Assembly: GCA_963763885.1 (NCBI GenBank)
Contig: CAVXQD010000001.1
Span: forward strand, 62,001 to 126,000
Direction of reading: 5' to 3'
DNA length: 64,000 bases
Source: JANNBN01 sp963763885
GTDB lineage: Bacteria; Actinomycetota; Acidimicrobiia; Acidimicrobiales; JANYDT01
Of the stretch, positions 1 to 8,846 are shown piece by piece (position 1 is the stretch's first letter; the number at the start of each line of letters is the position of its first letter). The notes beneath the pieces are model-generated. The model was not told the origin of the DNA. It ran no database searches and saw nothing but the letters and a program-made list of their open reading frames with translations. The position numbers were made by a program, and so were the translations under genes.

Positions 1-81
1 AGCAACCAACGTTGGCGTTGCCGCAAACCAACGTTGGTCTCCAGCGGCCTCCGGAGGCCGCTTTTCGCGACGTTGGTTGCT
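1..81. repeat. Nested inverted repeats with perfect palindrome
   Basis: Bases 1-10 (agcaaccaac) are the exact inverse complement of 72-81. Inside lie two copies of the palindrome ccaacgttgg and a perfect 20-nt palindrome at 43-62 (agcggcctcc/ggaggccgct) followed by a short T run. The hairpin at 43-62 could end transcription of a gene left of the window, but the nesting looks more like a mobile-element end. Function is inferred only. Confidence 0.45.
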
Positions 82-92
82 ACAGAACCAAC

Positions 93-153
93 GGGCGCGG
101 CCGAGCGGTGAACGGAGGGATCGGAGTTGAACCCGAGGTGGAGCAACCCATCA
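93..153 (+). repeat. Dispersed ~60-bp repeat, copy 1
   Basis: The core from gggcgcggccgagcgg to gaggtggagcaaccca recurs inverted at 8847-8907 and 14795-14857. This copy is in non-coding DNA beside the nested palindromes. The copies agree at most positions, with differences at isolated bases. The third copy sits in frame inside a protein gene. Confidence 0.8.
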
Positions 154-401
154 GACACGTTGGCGAGAAATTCGAGCAGAGTTGTCGATGTGGGCCAAGA
201 GCCTGCCGGGAAAGGCTGGTCTAACGGGTGGGTGCGCTCAGCAGGGTTGGGCGCCTTCAGCAGGCTGCAGGGCACACCCAAACCTGCTGAGCGCACCCAC
301 TCTCACCTTTCAACGTGCAGTTCGCCGTGACGTGCCCGCCCGAACCTGACGATTCTTGGCGTCGTGTTAAGGCCGATCCCGACTTCGGCAACTCGACTGC
401 G

Positions 402-440
402 AGGATTTGCATCGTTCACGCGGGTCTTGGCAACAAGGTG
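402..440 (+). repeat. Short direct repeat, left copy
   Basis: The 17-mer gttcacgcgggtcttgg at 414-430 is repeated exactly at 4160-4176, with weaker similarity on both sides. Both copies would read IVHAGLG followed by KV in one frame. They bracket the mobile-element debris between 0.4 and 4.2 kb. Confidence 0.45.
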
Positions 441-542
441 CATCGGTTCAACACGACAATCCGCTACTTGCAAGCGGCAGCGGTGCAGTACCGCGGACCC
501 TCACGGATCAGTCCCTTACACAAAGATCCTGACAGGCCGTGC

Positions 543-657
543 GACATGCGCGTCAACGGACCGACCGAGGGGTTGTACTCGATCATCAAGAAGTTCAAAG
601 GTCGCTGCCGGGTTCGCGAACTTCGGCCACTATCGAACCAGGATCCTTGTCCGGTAG
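543..657 (+). pseudogene. ISL3-family transposase C-terminal remnant
   Basis: One frame reads NGPTEGLYSIIKKFKG. After a one-base shift another reads AAGFANFGHYRTRILVR and stops at 655-657. Together they match the conserved tail of ISL3 transposases (NGxxEGLN, IKKxKR, GFxxFxxYRxRxL). Everything upstream, including most of the DDE domain, is missing or unrecognisable. Its last bases overlap the tail of an oppositely oriented ISL3 fragment. Confidence 0.65.
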
Positions 658-917
658 TGATCGAACCGTCGGAAACCGGTCGCTACGCGTTTGATCTATT
701 TGATGATCGAGTTCAAACCCTCGGCCGGACCGTTCGATGCTCCGGTCGTATGCCAACTTAGAATCGGGCCACGCCACTGCTTCAACATCCGACCAAGTCT
801 TCTCACTTCCGGCACCGCTGAAGCCCGGCAATCATCGATGAGCGAATCAATCCACCGCTCGGCGTAATCGGGTTTCCCCCACAGCGTGTACAGACCACGA
901 ACAAGCTCTTTCGTCAT
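630..917 (-). pseudogene. ISL3-family transposase C-terminal remnant, inverted
   Basis: The reading begins at 917 and contains RLGRMLKQWRGPILSW and GASNGPAEGLNSIIK, typical of the ISL3 DDE domain. An in-frame TAG at about 693-695 interrupts IIK*IKR. The frame then continues as VATGFRRFDHYRTRILVR and stops at 630-632. Only about 95 codons of a roughly 400-codon gene remain. It converges on the + strand ISL3 tail and shares 28 bases with it. Confidence 0.7.
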
Positions 918-1043
918 TCACGCCTCGTACACCTGCCCTTTCGGATCACCAAACGCGAGCATCACATCCAAACGTTTCGCCAAAACCTCGGGCTTAAGCG
1001 TTCTGCAGTAGTCAGTAACAGTATCCGGGCCGTGTGCAACGGT

Positions 1044-1606
1044 TCATTGGTCCGGCCACGATGCAACAACTGAATCGCACCGGGTCTTTTGGAGGGCTTT
1101 TTGTCCGGGAGCGATCTGCTCGCCGGGTTCTTGTTGAGCGTAATACTTCTGTTCGTGTTCGACCGGCGTGTCGTAGCCGATCGAACCCTGTATCCGGCAG
1201 TTGTTGAACCACCAGACATGGTCAGCGGTAGCGAGCTCGAGGTGCTCGACGTTGCGCCATGGTCCTTCAGGCCAAACCATCTCGGCCTTATACAACCCGA
1301 TAGTTGCTCGGCCATCGTGTTATCGTAGGAATCACCGGCGGTTCCGATCGACGCAAGCGCTCCAGCTTCGATAAGACGATCCGTGTACAGAAGACTCGTG
1401 TAAACCGACCCGGCATCACTGTGACGTATCAGCCCGGCCACGAGCTCGTTGGTTTGAGCCCGTGTCCATAACGCCATCTCCAGGGCGTCGAGCGGCAAAG
1501 CAGTCGGCATCCGGCCAGCGACACGCCACCCAACACTGCGCCGCGAGAAGACATCGATCACGAACGCAGTGAACGCCATCCCAGCCCGCGTGAACACATA
1601 GGCGAA
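1044..1606 (-). pseudogene. IS3 OrfB transposase (rve domain) remnant
   Basis: Two frames together give an IS3 OrfB integrase core. The first has FTRAGMAFTAFVIDVFSRRS, then LIRHSDAGSVY (normally HSDRGSQY) and GDSYDNTMAE. A shift near 1295 leads to MYKAEMVWPEGPWR and WWFNNCRIQGSIGY. The roughly 130 residues normally ahead of the core are gone, because orfA ends only about 20 bases upstream of the surviving core. It is a deletion-plus-frameshift pseudogene. Confidence 0.8.
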
Positions 1607-1998
1607 GTCAACAACCGAAACTAGAACGGAAGTCGCTCAGTCGAGTTCCCCGCGAAGAAACTTGACGCCGCGAGCAGGATCTCATTCGCATGTTTCAACT
1701 CGCGGACCGCACGTTCCAACTCTTTGATCCGCACTGCGGACTCCGTGGTCACGCCCGGTCTTCGCCCAGCATTGATATCGGTCTGACGCGCCCAGACCCG
1801 AAACGTGTCCGCATGCGCCCCAACCAGTTTCGCGATACGGACCACGGCAGCATGCGGCGACAAGCCCTCATCCTGCTCACGTGCCCCCGCCACGAGCCTG
1901 ATTGCTCGCTGTTTCAACTCCTCCAGATACTTCCTTCCTGATGGCACAATCAATCCTTTCGCGGATTGAACTGCCTCCACAGAACCCGGTGCGATTCA
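1071..1998 (-). mobile_element. IS3-family element, internally deleted
   Basis: Terminal inverted repeats are visible. The left end at 1071-1095 begins tgaatcgcaccgggtc, and the right end at 1974-1998, read on the minus strand, begins tgaatcgcaccgggtt; both end tggagg. The element is 928 bp, against roughly 1.2-1.3 kb for the family. No target duplication is obvious (aac versus ccc). OrfA is complete, while orfB has lost its N-terminal part and carries a frameshift, so the copy cannot move on its own. Confidence 0.8.
1621..1947 (-). CDS. IS3 OrfA (helix-turn-helix) protein
   Basis: This is about 108 residues from a GTG start. It has the IS3 OrfA pattern: GRKYLEELKQRAIRLV, an HTH region (IAKLVGAHADTFRVWARQ), the linker RRPGVTTE and the C-terminal helix KHANEILLAASSFFA. 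In the family OrfA binds the terminal repeats and is fused to OrfB by programmed frameshifting. With orfB broken, it could at most act in trans. Reading could instead start further upstream, inside the terminal repeat. Confidence 0.7.
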   Translation of the reverse strand: MPSGRKYLEELKQRAIRLVAGAREQDEGLSPHAAVVRIAKLVGAHADTFRVWARQTDINAGRRPGVTTESAVRIKELERAVRELKHANEILLAASSFFAGNSTERLPF

Positions 1999-2163
1999 CC
2001 CTCTTCACGTCGGCTGGCGTCGGATCCGCAACTGACCTTTTGAAGACCGTCACGAGCAAGAAGGGTATCGGAGGTCACGTCAGCTAGGTTTAAACATCGG
2101 TGACACCACTCGAAGTGAGCCTCCAAGCACCCTCATATTGGGACATCAACAAACAAGATCAAA

Positions 2164-2619
2164 ATGACAGCGACTTCCGAATCTGACGTGACCGACCCCC
2201 GGAACCGGTTGATGGGTTTTCTAACTGCAGCGTTGCTGCTAGCTGTATTTGGGTTTTGGTGGGCACGCGCCCAGTCGAAACAGTCAGCCGCTCTTCGGTC
2301 GGCGACACGTGAATTTTATTCGGACTTTTACAGCGGTCGACCTCTCCTTGTCTGTGCAGCTTCGCGAGCTGAGCTAAACCAACTCCGAAAAGAACTGGAC
2401 ATTGAAGCTCGTGCGTTCGAGCGCCCTTTCCTTGAATCGAATCACTCGGGCGCTAACTCGCCTTGGTCCGACAGAGGATACGCCAGCATCACTTTTGAGG
2501 GTCGAACAGTACCGGGCGCCAACATCGTTCTGCCTTTGGTCAAGGAATCAGGGCATTGGCTGGTGTGTCCAGAGGGTGCGTCTGGTATTTTGCCGACCGC
2601 CTATCCAATCCAAGAGTAG
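2164..2619 (+). CDS. Small membrane-anchored protein, unknown function
   Basis: The product is 151 residues and I do not recognise its family. A hydrophobic segment at about residues 16-34 (LMGFLTAALLLAVFGFWW) suggests an N-terminal membrane anchor with the remainder outside. The soluble part is mixed alpha/beta with two Cys. Base composition is nearer 50% GC than that of the metabolic genes to the right, and it lies between IS remnants, so acquisition by transfer is plausible. No clear Shine-Dalgarno is visible. Confidence 0.5.
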   Translation: MTATSESDVTDPRNRLMGFLTAALLLAVFGFWWARAQSKQSAALRSATREFYSDFYSGRPLLVCAASRAELNQLRKELDIEARAFERPFLESNHSGANSPWSDRGYASITFEGRTVPGANIVLPLVKESGHWLVCPEGASGILPTAYPIQE

Positions 2620-3135
2620 GCCAGGTGGGCTCGATGAAGGCCTGGTGGCGCAGGCGAAGTCACCCGGCACGGCTGGTGAGGTTGATGCAGGCTCAACGCC
2701 CGATTCAGACGCCCTGTGAGGAATCGCGGTCATTTCCCTACCGAGCAAGCAGCAATGAAAGTCCGCTACCTCGTCGCCATGGTATGGCTGGACTCGGACT
2801 CGGGACTTGGTAACCGGTTACGTATCTTGCGAGCAAGTTTTGGAGTCGATGAAAACGTGCCGGTCACGGCTGACCTGTCGGTTTCAGTGAAGTTCCCGGA
2901 CCTGAACCGGTCGTGCGGAACCACGGTCAACGCCGACAACATCTGCTTGTTCAAATTCCTCAGAACTCATCTCCAACGAAAAGGATGGTGCCGGCAACTG
3001 CCCTTCTGGTGCAAGATCAATTCAGTATCATTGCGGAATGGATTACGGAGAAGCGCACGTGTGTTCGAGTGATCGGGAATGGATTGCAGAGTCACTTTCT
3101 GTCGGTTTTCCGTTTTTGAGGGCTAAGGCTGGCTG
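2620..3135. other. Unassigned DNA, no recognised gene
   Basis: About 500 bases separate two small reading frames. The open frames here (for example 2716-3072, +) lack family resemblance and a convincing ribosome site. No RNA gene or repeat was recognised. Confidence 0.4.
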
Positions 3136-3486
3136 GTGATCCTATTGGTTGGAAGTTTCACTTCGAGGAACCGTCGCGTTCCGCTCGTCGGAGACATCCT
3201 GTGCCTTGATCTTCTGGAATGTCGGGTAATGCAGGGCGGACGACCGCTCTTTGTTCATCGCCGTTCGATTGGTGGAATCATTTACCGTCGCGGCGTCATA
3301 TTTGATTTATTGCTGTTCGAGGGCGACAAAACAAGGGCGAAGTTTCGGGTCTGGCCTTCTGACGTTTGGGGGAGCTTGGGGTCTCGATTCGCCGTAGGTG
3401 CTCCGTTCGTTTTGAGAGATTCACGGCCGGCATCGAGAGCAGAAATGGGCAGTTCGTTACGTGAACTGGGTTGGCTTAACGACTGA
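3136..3486 (+). CDS. Hypothetical protein
   Basis: This frame gives 116 residues, beta-rich, with short alternating hydrophobic strands (for example GGIIYRRGVIFDLLLFEG). The layout VGDIL, IYRRGVIFDLL, then VGAPFVLRD loosely recalls the C-terminal barrel of EF-Tu-like proteins, but that is a weak impression. It may be a short relic of a longer gene. Moderate GC and the surrounding debris make it suspect. Confidence 0.35.
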   Translation: MILLVGSFTSRNRRVPLVGDILCLDLLECRVMQGGRPLFVHRRSIGGIIYRRGVIFDLLLFEGDKTRAKFRVWPSDVWGSLGSRFAVGAPFVLRDSRPASRAEMGSSLRELGWLND

Positions 3487-3592
3487 GAAACCCGGCCTGG
3501 TCGCGGTTTGGTGAGGTTGGCGAGGCGCATTTGGAGACAGAGGACATCGGCCACCTGTTCCAATTTTGTCGGATTCTCGAATACTGGCGGTT

Positions 3593-3670
3593 CGCCTTTA
3601 CGCGATTCGACACCACGGGAGGCTGAGCGATGGCGACGACTGGGACCCCGAGTTCGGAGGCGAGCTGATT
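3593..3670 (-). pseudogene. DnaB-type helicase fragment (second copy)
   Basis: One frame reads NQLASELGVPVVAIAQ, which parallels the motif LKQLASELNVPIVSIAQ in the larger fragment immediately to the right. This is therefore a second decayed copy of the same helicase segment, in the same orientation. It suggests tandem duplication or two insertions before decay. Only about 26 codons are recognisable. Confidence 0.55.
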
Positions 3671-3685
3671 AGTTACTACTGAGGG

Positions 3686-4020
3686 TTACCTCGGGTAGTA
3701 GTCATCGCCCTGCAAGACCCTGACGACCTCGGCGGCCTGCTGAATTTCACCGGACTCGCGAAGATTCGACAGCTACGGCCGCTTGTCCTGACGGAACTCC
3801 ACACCGCAAGAAAGCTGAGCGATCGAGACGATTGGAACGTTCAGCTCGCTGGCCAACTGCTTCAAGAAGCGGCAGCTCAGCAGTATTAGTCTGACGGTTC
3901 TCCTGGCGGCGCCTCGTCATCAACTGCAGATAGTCGACGACGATTACGCCAAGGTGCTTCACCCGTTACTGGAGCCGTCTCGCTTCGGCTTTGCGTGCGA
4001 AACGCGACCGAACCACCCCT
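3686..4020 (-). pseudogene. Replicative helicase DnaB C-terminal remnant
   Basis: Minus-strand pieces give ARKAEARRLQ, a stop, then VKHLGVIVVDYLQLMTRRRQE (Walker B of the RecA-like core). After a frameshift comes LKQLASELNVPIVSIAQLSC, then FRQDKRP, a stop, and LSNLRESGEIQQAAEVVRVL. All are DnaB landmarks in the right order. Two stops and at least one frameshift make it dead. Presence among IS debris suggests a phage or plasmid helicase relic rather than the host dnaB, but I cannot prove that. Confidence 0.75.
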
Positions 4021-4147
4021 TCGAGCATTCCTCGCGAGGCCAGTCAGGGTGCGTCGCCGCCTAAGCCAGCGGGCCGGAGCAGCAATACCCGGCTGTGGCG
4101 CTGTCGGTTAGCTCTCGGGACTTGCCGCGAAGTTTGGTCCAGAAGTG

Positions 4148-4190
4148 AGGAATCTCATTGTTCACGCGGGTCTTGGGAGGAAGGTTCGTA
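4148..4190 (+). repeat. Short direct repeat, right copy
   Basis: It contains the same 17-mer as 414-430 and ends about 20 bases before the icmF start. It marks the right edge of the mobile debris. Confidence 0.45.
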
Positions 4191-4208
4191 GCCTTGTAGC
4201 CTGCAGGT

Positions 4209-7200
4209 ATGGCAACAAGCGCGTTGACGACTGGAAATTCGGCCCCTGTTACTGAGGCTCCGCCGCTCCACGTGCCGGAGCACCCGGTGCGGTTCGTCAC
4301 GGCAGCATCACTGTTCGACGGCCACGACGCGTCCATCAACATCATGCGGCGCCTGTTGCAGAGCCAAGGAGCCGAAGTTGTGCACCTCGGCCACAACCGC
4401 TCGGTCGACGAAGTTGTGCGTGCGATCGTGCAGGAAGATGCCGGCGGTGTGGCGGTTTCCAGCTATCAGGGCGGCCATGTGGAGTACTTCACGTACTTGG
4501 TTGACCGGCTCCGTGAGCTTGGCTTTGGACACGTCAAGGTCTATGGCGGCGGTGGCGGCACCATCGTGCCGAGCGAAATCGCGCAGCTGCACACCCATGG
4601 CGTAGAACGAATCTTCTCTCCCCAAGACGGCCAGCGGTTGGGTTTGGCCGGAATGATCAACTCCATGATCGTTGCGTGCGACGTTGCGCCCACCGCTCCA
4701 CGGACTGGCGACGTTGACGCGTTGCTTGGTGGAGACGAGCGTGCATTGTCCCGGGTCATCACTGCACTAGAGAACGACCTGCTGGACCAAGCCTCGCTCA
4801 CCACGCTGCGCGATGCGGCAGGGCGGCGCGTGGCTCCGTCAGTTGGCCTCACCGGTACCGGCGGCGCTGGCAAATCGTCCATGACAGACGAACTGGTCCG
4901 CCGGTTCCGCATCGATCAAGAAGACAAGCTGAAGGTTGCAGTAATCGCAATCGACCCAACCCGTCGGCGTGGCGGCGGCGCGTTGCTCGGCGACCGTATT
5001 CGGATGAACTCCATCGACTCGTCGTCGGTGTACTTCCGGTCCATGGCAACCCGGGACAGCCGCGAAGTTCCTGCCTGCATCAGCGACGTCATTGCTGCCT
5101 GCCGTGCGTGGGGAGCAGACGTGGTGCTCATCGAGACTCCAGGCATCGGCCAGGGCGACGCCGCGGTGGTTCCGTTTGTCGATGTGCCCCTGTATGTGAT
5201 GACGCCCGAGTTTGGGTCGCAGTCGCAGCTGGAAAAGATCGACATGTTGGACTTTGCTGCCGCGGTGGCCATCAACAAGTTCGAGCGCCGAGGCGGTGCC
5301 GACGCCTTGCGTGACGTGCGTCGTCAGATGATTCGTAATCGTCAGGCGTTCACGCAGATGCCAGAAGACATGCCGGTGTTCGGCACGTGCGCAGCGCGCT
5401 TCAACGACGACGGTGTCACGGCGTTCTACCAGTTCATCAAAAGCGTGCTTATTGAACGCGGTCTTCCTATGCCTGCGGGGCAACTGCCTGTGGTCAGCGT
5501 CAAAGAGTCAACCGTTGCCGCACAGATTGTTCCGCCACGTCGGCAGCGTTACCTTGCCGACATCGCCGAAGGAGTTCGCGGCTACCACGAGCACACAGAG
5601 CACCAGGCCCAACAGGCACGGGCGGCGCAGCAGTTCGAGGCAACGCTTGCGGCACTTCGCGACCGTAACGCTGACTCGACGGCTACCAAGGCAGTCGATG
5701 CGCTTCGCCTGGAAGCTGTTGCTGCGCTTGACCCCACCAACACTGCGTTGGTGTCTTCGTGGGGGGCTGTTGCTGCCAGCTACGAGGGCGACCAGCAAAT
5801 CACGTCGGTCCGCGGCAAAGAACTGCGCACGATTTTGTACCGAGACACGCTGTCCGGCAACCAGGTCCGCCGCGTGTCGCTGCCGAAGACAACTGACCAT
5901 GGCGATCTTCTCCGCTTCCTCCGCAAGGAAAACCTGCCGGGCTACTTCCCGTTCACCTCGGGCGTGTTTCCGTTCAAGCGTGAAGGCGAAGATCCCACGC
6001 GCATGTTCGCAGGCGAAGGCGACGCGTTCCGCACCAACGAACGCTTCCACCTGCTTGCCGCTGGGCAGCCCGCAACTCGTCTGTCCACAGCCTTTGACTC
6101 GGTCACCCTCTACGGCGCCGACCCCGACCGCCGGCCAGACATTTACGGCAAGGTGGGCAACTCTGGCGTGAGCATCGCAACGCTGGACGACATGAAGGTT
6201 CTCTACAGCGGGTTCGACCTGTTGGACCCTGCAACCAGCGTGTCCATGACCATCAACGGCCCTGCGCCAACCATCTTGGCGATGTTCCTCAACACCGCAA
6301 TCGACCAGCAGGTTGACCGGTTTGAGCAGCAACACGGTTGCCGCCCAGACGCAGAGCAACTGGAAGGCATCAGGGCTTCAACTCTCACAGCCGTGCGTGG
6401 CACCGTGCAAGCAGACATCTTGAAAGAAGACCAAGGCCAGAACACGTGCCTGTTTTCCACCGAGTTCAGCCTTGGCGTGATGGCAGACATCGCGCAGTAC
6501 TTCGTGCAGCATCAGGTGCAGAACTTCTACAGCGTGTCCATCAGCGGCTATCACATTGCCGAAGCCGGGGCCAACCCCATCAGCCAGCTTGCGTTCACGC
6601 TTGCCAACGGGTTCACCTACGTGGAGTCGTACCTTGCGCGGGGCATGAAGGTCGATGACTTTGCGCCGAACCTCAGCTTCTTTTTCTCCTCCTCCATGGA
6701 CCCAGAGTCCGCAGTTCTCGGTCGCGTCGCACGGCGCATCTGGGCAATCACCATGCGAGACCGTTACGGCGCCAACGAGCGCAGCCAGAAGCTGAAGTAC
6801 CACGTCCAAACGTCGGGTCGCTCGCTGCACGCGCAGGAGATGGACTTCAACGACATCCGCACCACGTTGCAGGCGCTCAACGCCCTGTACGACAACTGCA
6901 ACTCACTGCACACCAACGCTTACGACGAGGCAGTCACCACACCAACTGCAGAGTCGGTTCGCCGCGCGATGGCCATTCAGATGATCATCAACCGGGAATG
7001 GGGTGTTTCGTTCAACGAGAACCCGATGCAGGGCTCGTTCCTTATGGACGAACTCACCGATCTGGTGGAGGAAGCAGTCCTTGCCGAGTTCGAACGCATC
7101 AGCGAGCGTGGCGGCGTCCTTGGCGCAATGGAGACCGGCTACCAGCGCGGCCGCATCCAAGACGAGTCCATGCTTTATGAGCACCGCAAGCACGACGGCA

Positions 7201-7496
7201 CGTTGCCAATCATCGGTGTGAATACGTTCCGTAATCCCGAGGGCGACGAGATTTCCGCCACCATGGAACTCACCCGTGCACTTGACGACGAGAAGCAGAG
7301 CCAACTGTCTCGCCTTGCTGCATTCCAGGAACGCAACGCACTGCAGCGGCCAGCTGCCATTGCGGCTCTGCAGCACGCAGCACTCACCGGCGAGAACGTG
7401 TTTGCGGTCCTGATGGAAGCTGTGCGCTCATGCTCGCTTGGCGAGATCACCCAAGCGCTGTTCGACGTAGGCGGCCGTTACCGCCGCAACGTCTAG
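4209..7496 (+). CDS. icmF: Fused isobutyryl-CoA mutase (IcmF)
   Basis: This 1095-residue protein has the full IcmF layout. A B12-binding domain spans about residues 28-155 (DGHDASINIM at 37-46 supplies the cobalt-ligand His; SYQGGH and YGGGGG follow). A MeaB-like GTPase chaperone domain has P-loop GLTGTGGAGKSS at 212-223. The mutase substrate domain occupies the C-terminal half (TGVFPF, YHIAEAGANP, SFFFSSSMDPE). The enzyme interconverts isobutyryl-CoA and n-butyryl-CoA using adenosylcobalamin; some members act on isovaleryl/pivalyl-CoA. Length equals the family norm. It stands alone, with a terminator downstream, and no cobalamin riboswitch was recognised in the short leader. Confidence 0.95.
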   Translation: MATSALTTGNSAPVTEAPPLHVPEHPVRFVTAASLFDGHDASINIMRRLLQSQGAEVVHLGHNRSVDEVVRAIVQEDAGGVAVSSYQGGHVEYFTYLVDRLRELGFGHVKVYGGGGGTIVPSEIAQLHTHGVERIFSPQDGQRLGLAGMINSMIVACDVAPTAPRTGDVDALLGGDERALSRVITALENDLLDQASLTTLRDAAGRRVAPSVGLTGTGGAGKSSMTDELVRRFRIDQEDKLKVAVIAIDPTRRRGGGALLGDRIRMNSIDSSSVYFRSMATRDSREVPACISDVIAACRAWGADVVLIETPGIGQGDAAVVPFVDVPLYVMTPEFGSQSQLEKIDMLDFAAAVAINKFERRGGADALRDVRRQMIRNRQAFTQMPEDMPVFGTCAARFNDDGVTAFYQFIKSVLIERGLPMPAGQLPVVSVKESTVAAQIVPPRRQRYLADIAEGVRGYHEHTEHQAQQARAAQQFEATLAALRDRNADSTATKAVDALRLEAVAALDPTNTALVSSWGAVAASYEGDQQITSVRGKELRTILYRDTLSGNQVRRVSLPKTTDHGDLLRFLRKENLPGYFPFTSGVFPFKREGEDPTRMFAGEGDAFRTNERFHLLAAGQPATRLSTAFDSVTLYGADPDRRPDIYGKVGNSGVSIATLDDMKVLYSGFDLLDPATSVSMTINGPAPTILAMFLNTAIDQQVDRFEQQHGCRPDAEQLEGIRASTLTAVRGTVQADILKEDQGQNTCLFSTEFSLGVMADIAQYFVQHQVQNFYSVSISGYHIAEAGANPISQLAFTLANGFTYVESYLARGMKVDDFAPNLSFFFSSSMDPESAVLGRVARRIWAITMRDRYGANERSQKLKYHVQTSGRSLHAQEMDFNDIRTTLQALNALYDNCNSLHTNAYDEAVTTPTAESVRRAMAIQMIINREWGVSFNENPMQGSFLMDELTDLVEEAVLAEFERISERGGVLGAMETGYQRGRIQDESMLYEHRKHDGTLPIIGVNTFRNPEGDEISATMELTRALDDEKQSQLSRLAAFQERNALQRPAAIAALQHAALTGENVFAVLMEAVRSCSLGEITQALFDVGGRYRRNV

Positions 7497-7531
7497 ACGC
7501 AGTACGAGAGAGGTCGCCCCCAGTGCTGGGG

Positions 7532-7568
7532 GCTATCCACCTCCGACTGACGTTGCGAGGTGGATAGC
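7532..7568. terminator. Convergent terminator hairpin
   Basis: A perfect 12-bp stem (gctatccacctc / gaggtggatagc) encloses a 13-base loop between the convergent icmF and P450 genes. It lacks a long T run, so bidirectional termination is inferred from position and stem strength. Confidence 0.65.
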
Positions 7569-7576
7569 CGCACCGT

Positions 7577-8764
7577 CTAGGACGCGCGAGGCGTCACGCT
7601 GACGTCGAACCGCTTGACCGCCCTGGCAAAGATGTTGGCCTCAACCTCGGGTTCTGTCACCACGCTCATGGGTTCAACGCGCTTGGTGAGCTCTTCAAGA
7701 AGCACTCGCATGGTGAGCCTGGCAAGTGGGGCGCCCACGCACATGTGCGGCCCGTTGCCAAACGACAGATGGTGGTTGGGCGTGCGGCGGATGTCGAACT
7801 CGAACGGGTTTGCGAACACATCGGCGTCTCGGTTGGCCGACGGGTAAATCATGATCACGCGGTCGCCCGGGTTGATCTTGGTTCCCGAGAGTTCCGTTGG
7901 TGCAACACAGACTCGGAAGAAGTTGTTGAGCGGGGTGACCCAACGGAAGATCTCTTCCACCGCAGCAGGCACCAGAGCCGGGTTGGTGGCCAAGGCGTTC
8001 CACTGATCTGGATGATCAATAAGCGCGCGTAGACCATGGGCAATGGTGGTGCGAGTGGTCTCGGACCCACCAGACACGAAGAGCCCGCTCTCGTGATAGA
8101 TGGTGCGCATATCCATGGGGGTCCCGGCCAAGCGCGCATGAGCCCACACGCCAAGCAGGTCTGTTGCGTCTTCGGTGGTTCCGCCAGCTGCGCGATGAGC
8201 CTCCACCACGTTCTTCGTCACTTCGAAGAGCTCCATGTTGGCCATCATGAACTCAACCGCCGTCTGCCCGTCACGCTGATGCATGTCGGTGCGCATCAGT
8301 CGCTCTGACCATTCTTTGAGCTTCGGCCACAGTTCCTCTGGGAAGCCCATCAGCCGACACGTCAAGCGGGCCGGTAGCTGTCCGGCAAGATCGTTGATGA
8401 CCTCCATGGAGCCGCGCTGCAACGCTGCGTCAAGAAGCTCGGTGACGATTGCCCGAATCTCTGGTTCCCGACGAGCGACCGCACCCGGAGCGAAGAACCG
8501 CTGTACCAGCATGCGCTGTGCTCGGTGGCCAGGGTCGTCCTGCGCGATCATGTTCATCTCTTCGCGGGCCGGAATTGCCCGATACGAGTGCGCAGATGGG
8601 AACACATCGGCACGGCGTTCGGCCGTCAGCACATCGGCGTGCCGGGTAAGCCCGAACAGACCGTTGCGCTTGTCGTGCACAACCGGTTGGTCTGCGCGCA
8701 GTTGGGTCCACAGGTCATGTGGGTTGGCCTGCCAAAGTTCTGGGTCCAGGAGGTCGACGTTCAC
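7577..8764 (-). CDS. Cytochrome P450
   Basis: 395 residues from a GTG start, soluble bacterial P450 length. Visible landmarks are the I-helix oxygen-activation segment SGGSETTR, the K-helix ExxR (EEIFRWV) and the heme loop FGNGPHMCVGAPLAR with the proximal Cys. It performs monooxygenation using electrons from a ferredoxin; a 7Fe-type ferredoxin lies at 19.8 kb but linkage is not shown. The sequence style resembles actinobacterial CYPs that act on steroid or lipid substrates, but the substrate cannot be read off. The upstream region contains copy 2 of the dispersed repeat. Confidence 0.93.
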   Translation of the reverse strand: MNVDLLDPELWQANPHDLWTQLRADQPVVHDKRNGLFGLTRHADVLTAERRADVFPSAHSYRAIPAREEMNMIAQDDPGHRAQRMLVQRFFAPGAVARREPEIRAIVTELLDAALQRGSMEVINDLAGQLPARLTCRLMGFPEELWPKLKEWSERLMRTDMHQRDGQTAVEFMMANMELFEVTKNVVEAHRAAGGTTEDATDLLGVWAHARLAGTPMDMRTIYHESGLFVSGGSETTRTTIAHGLRALIDHPDQWNALATNPALVPAAVEEIFRWVTPLNNFFRVCVAPTELSGTKINPGDRVIMIYPSANRDADVFANPFEFDIRRTPNHHLSFGNGPHMCVGAPLARLTMRVLLEELTKRVEPMSVVTEPEVEANIFARAVKRFDVSVTPRAS

Positions 8765-8846
8765 GGGCAGACCTTATGGTGCTGACGCTGTTCGCAACCA
8801 TTCCCGGCGGCCACCGGAGCGGCCACCGGACGGCCACGGATCGTCC

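Noticed and set aside
93..153. Dispersed repeat as a tRNA 3' end
   Set aside because: Read inversely, ctcgggttcaactccgat looks like a T arm, but the stem does not pair as 5 bp around a 7-base loop in all copies and no acceptor or anticodon arm follows.
2623..2722. Possible tRNA-like sequence after the small membrane protein
   Set aside because: No T-loop consensus and no closing acceptor stem could be found.
2716..3072. 118-codon open frame
   Set aside because: No similarity, no ribosome site and unusual composition; likely chance in debris.
4060..4208. Cobalamin riboswitch upstream of icmF
   Set aside because: No B12-box or long structured leader was recognised in the short gap.
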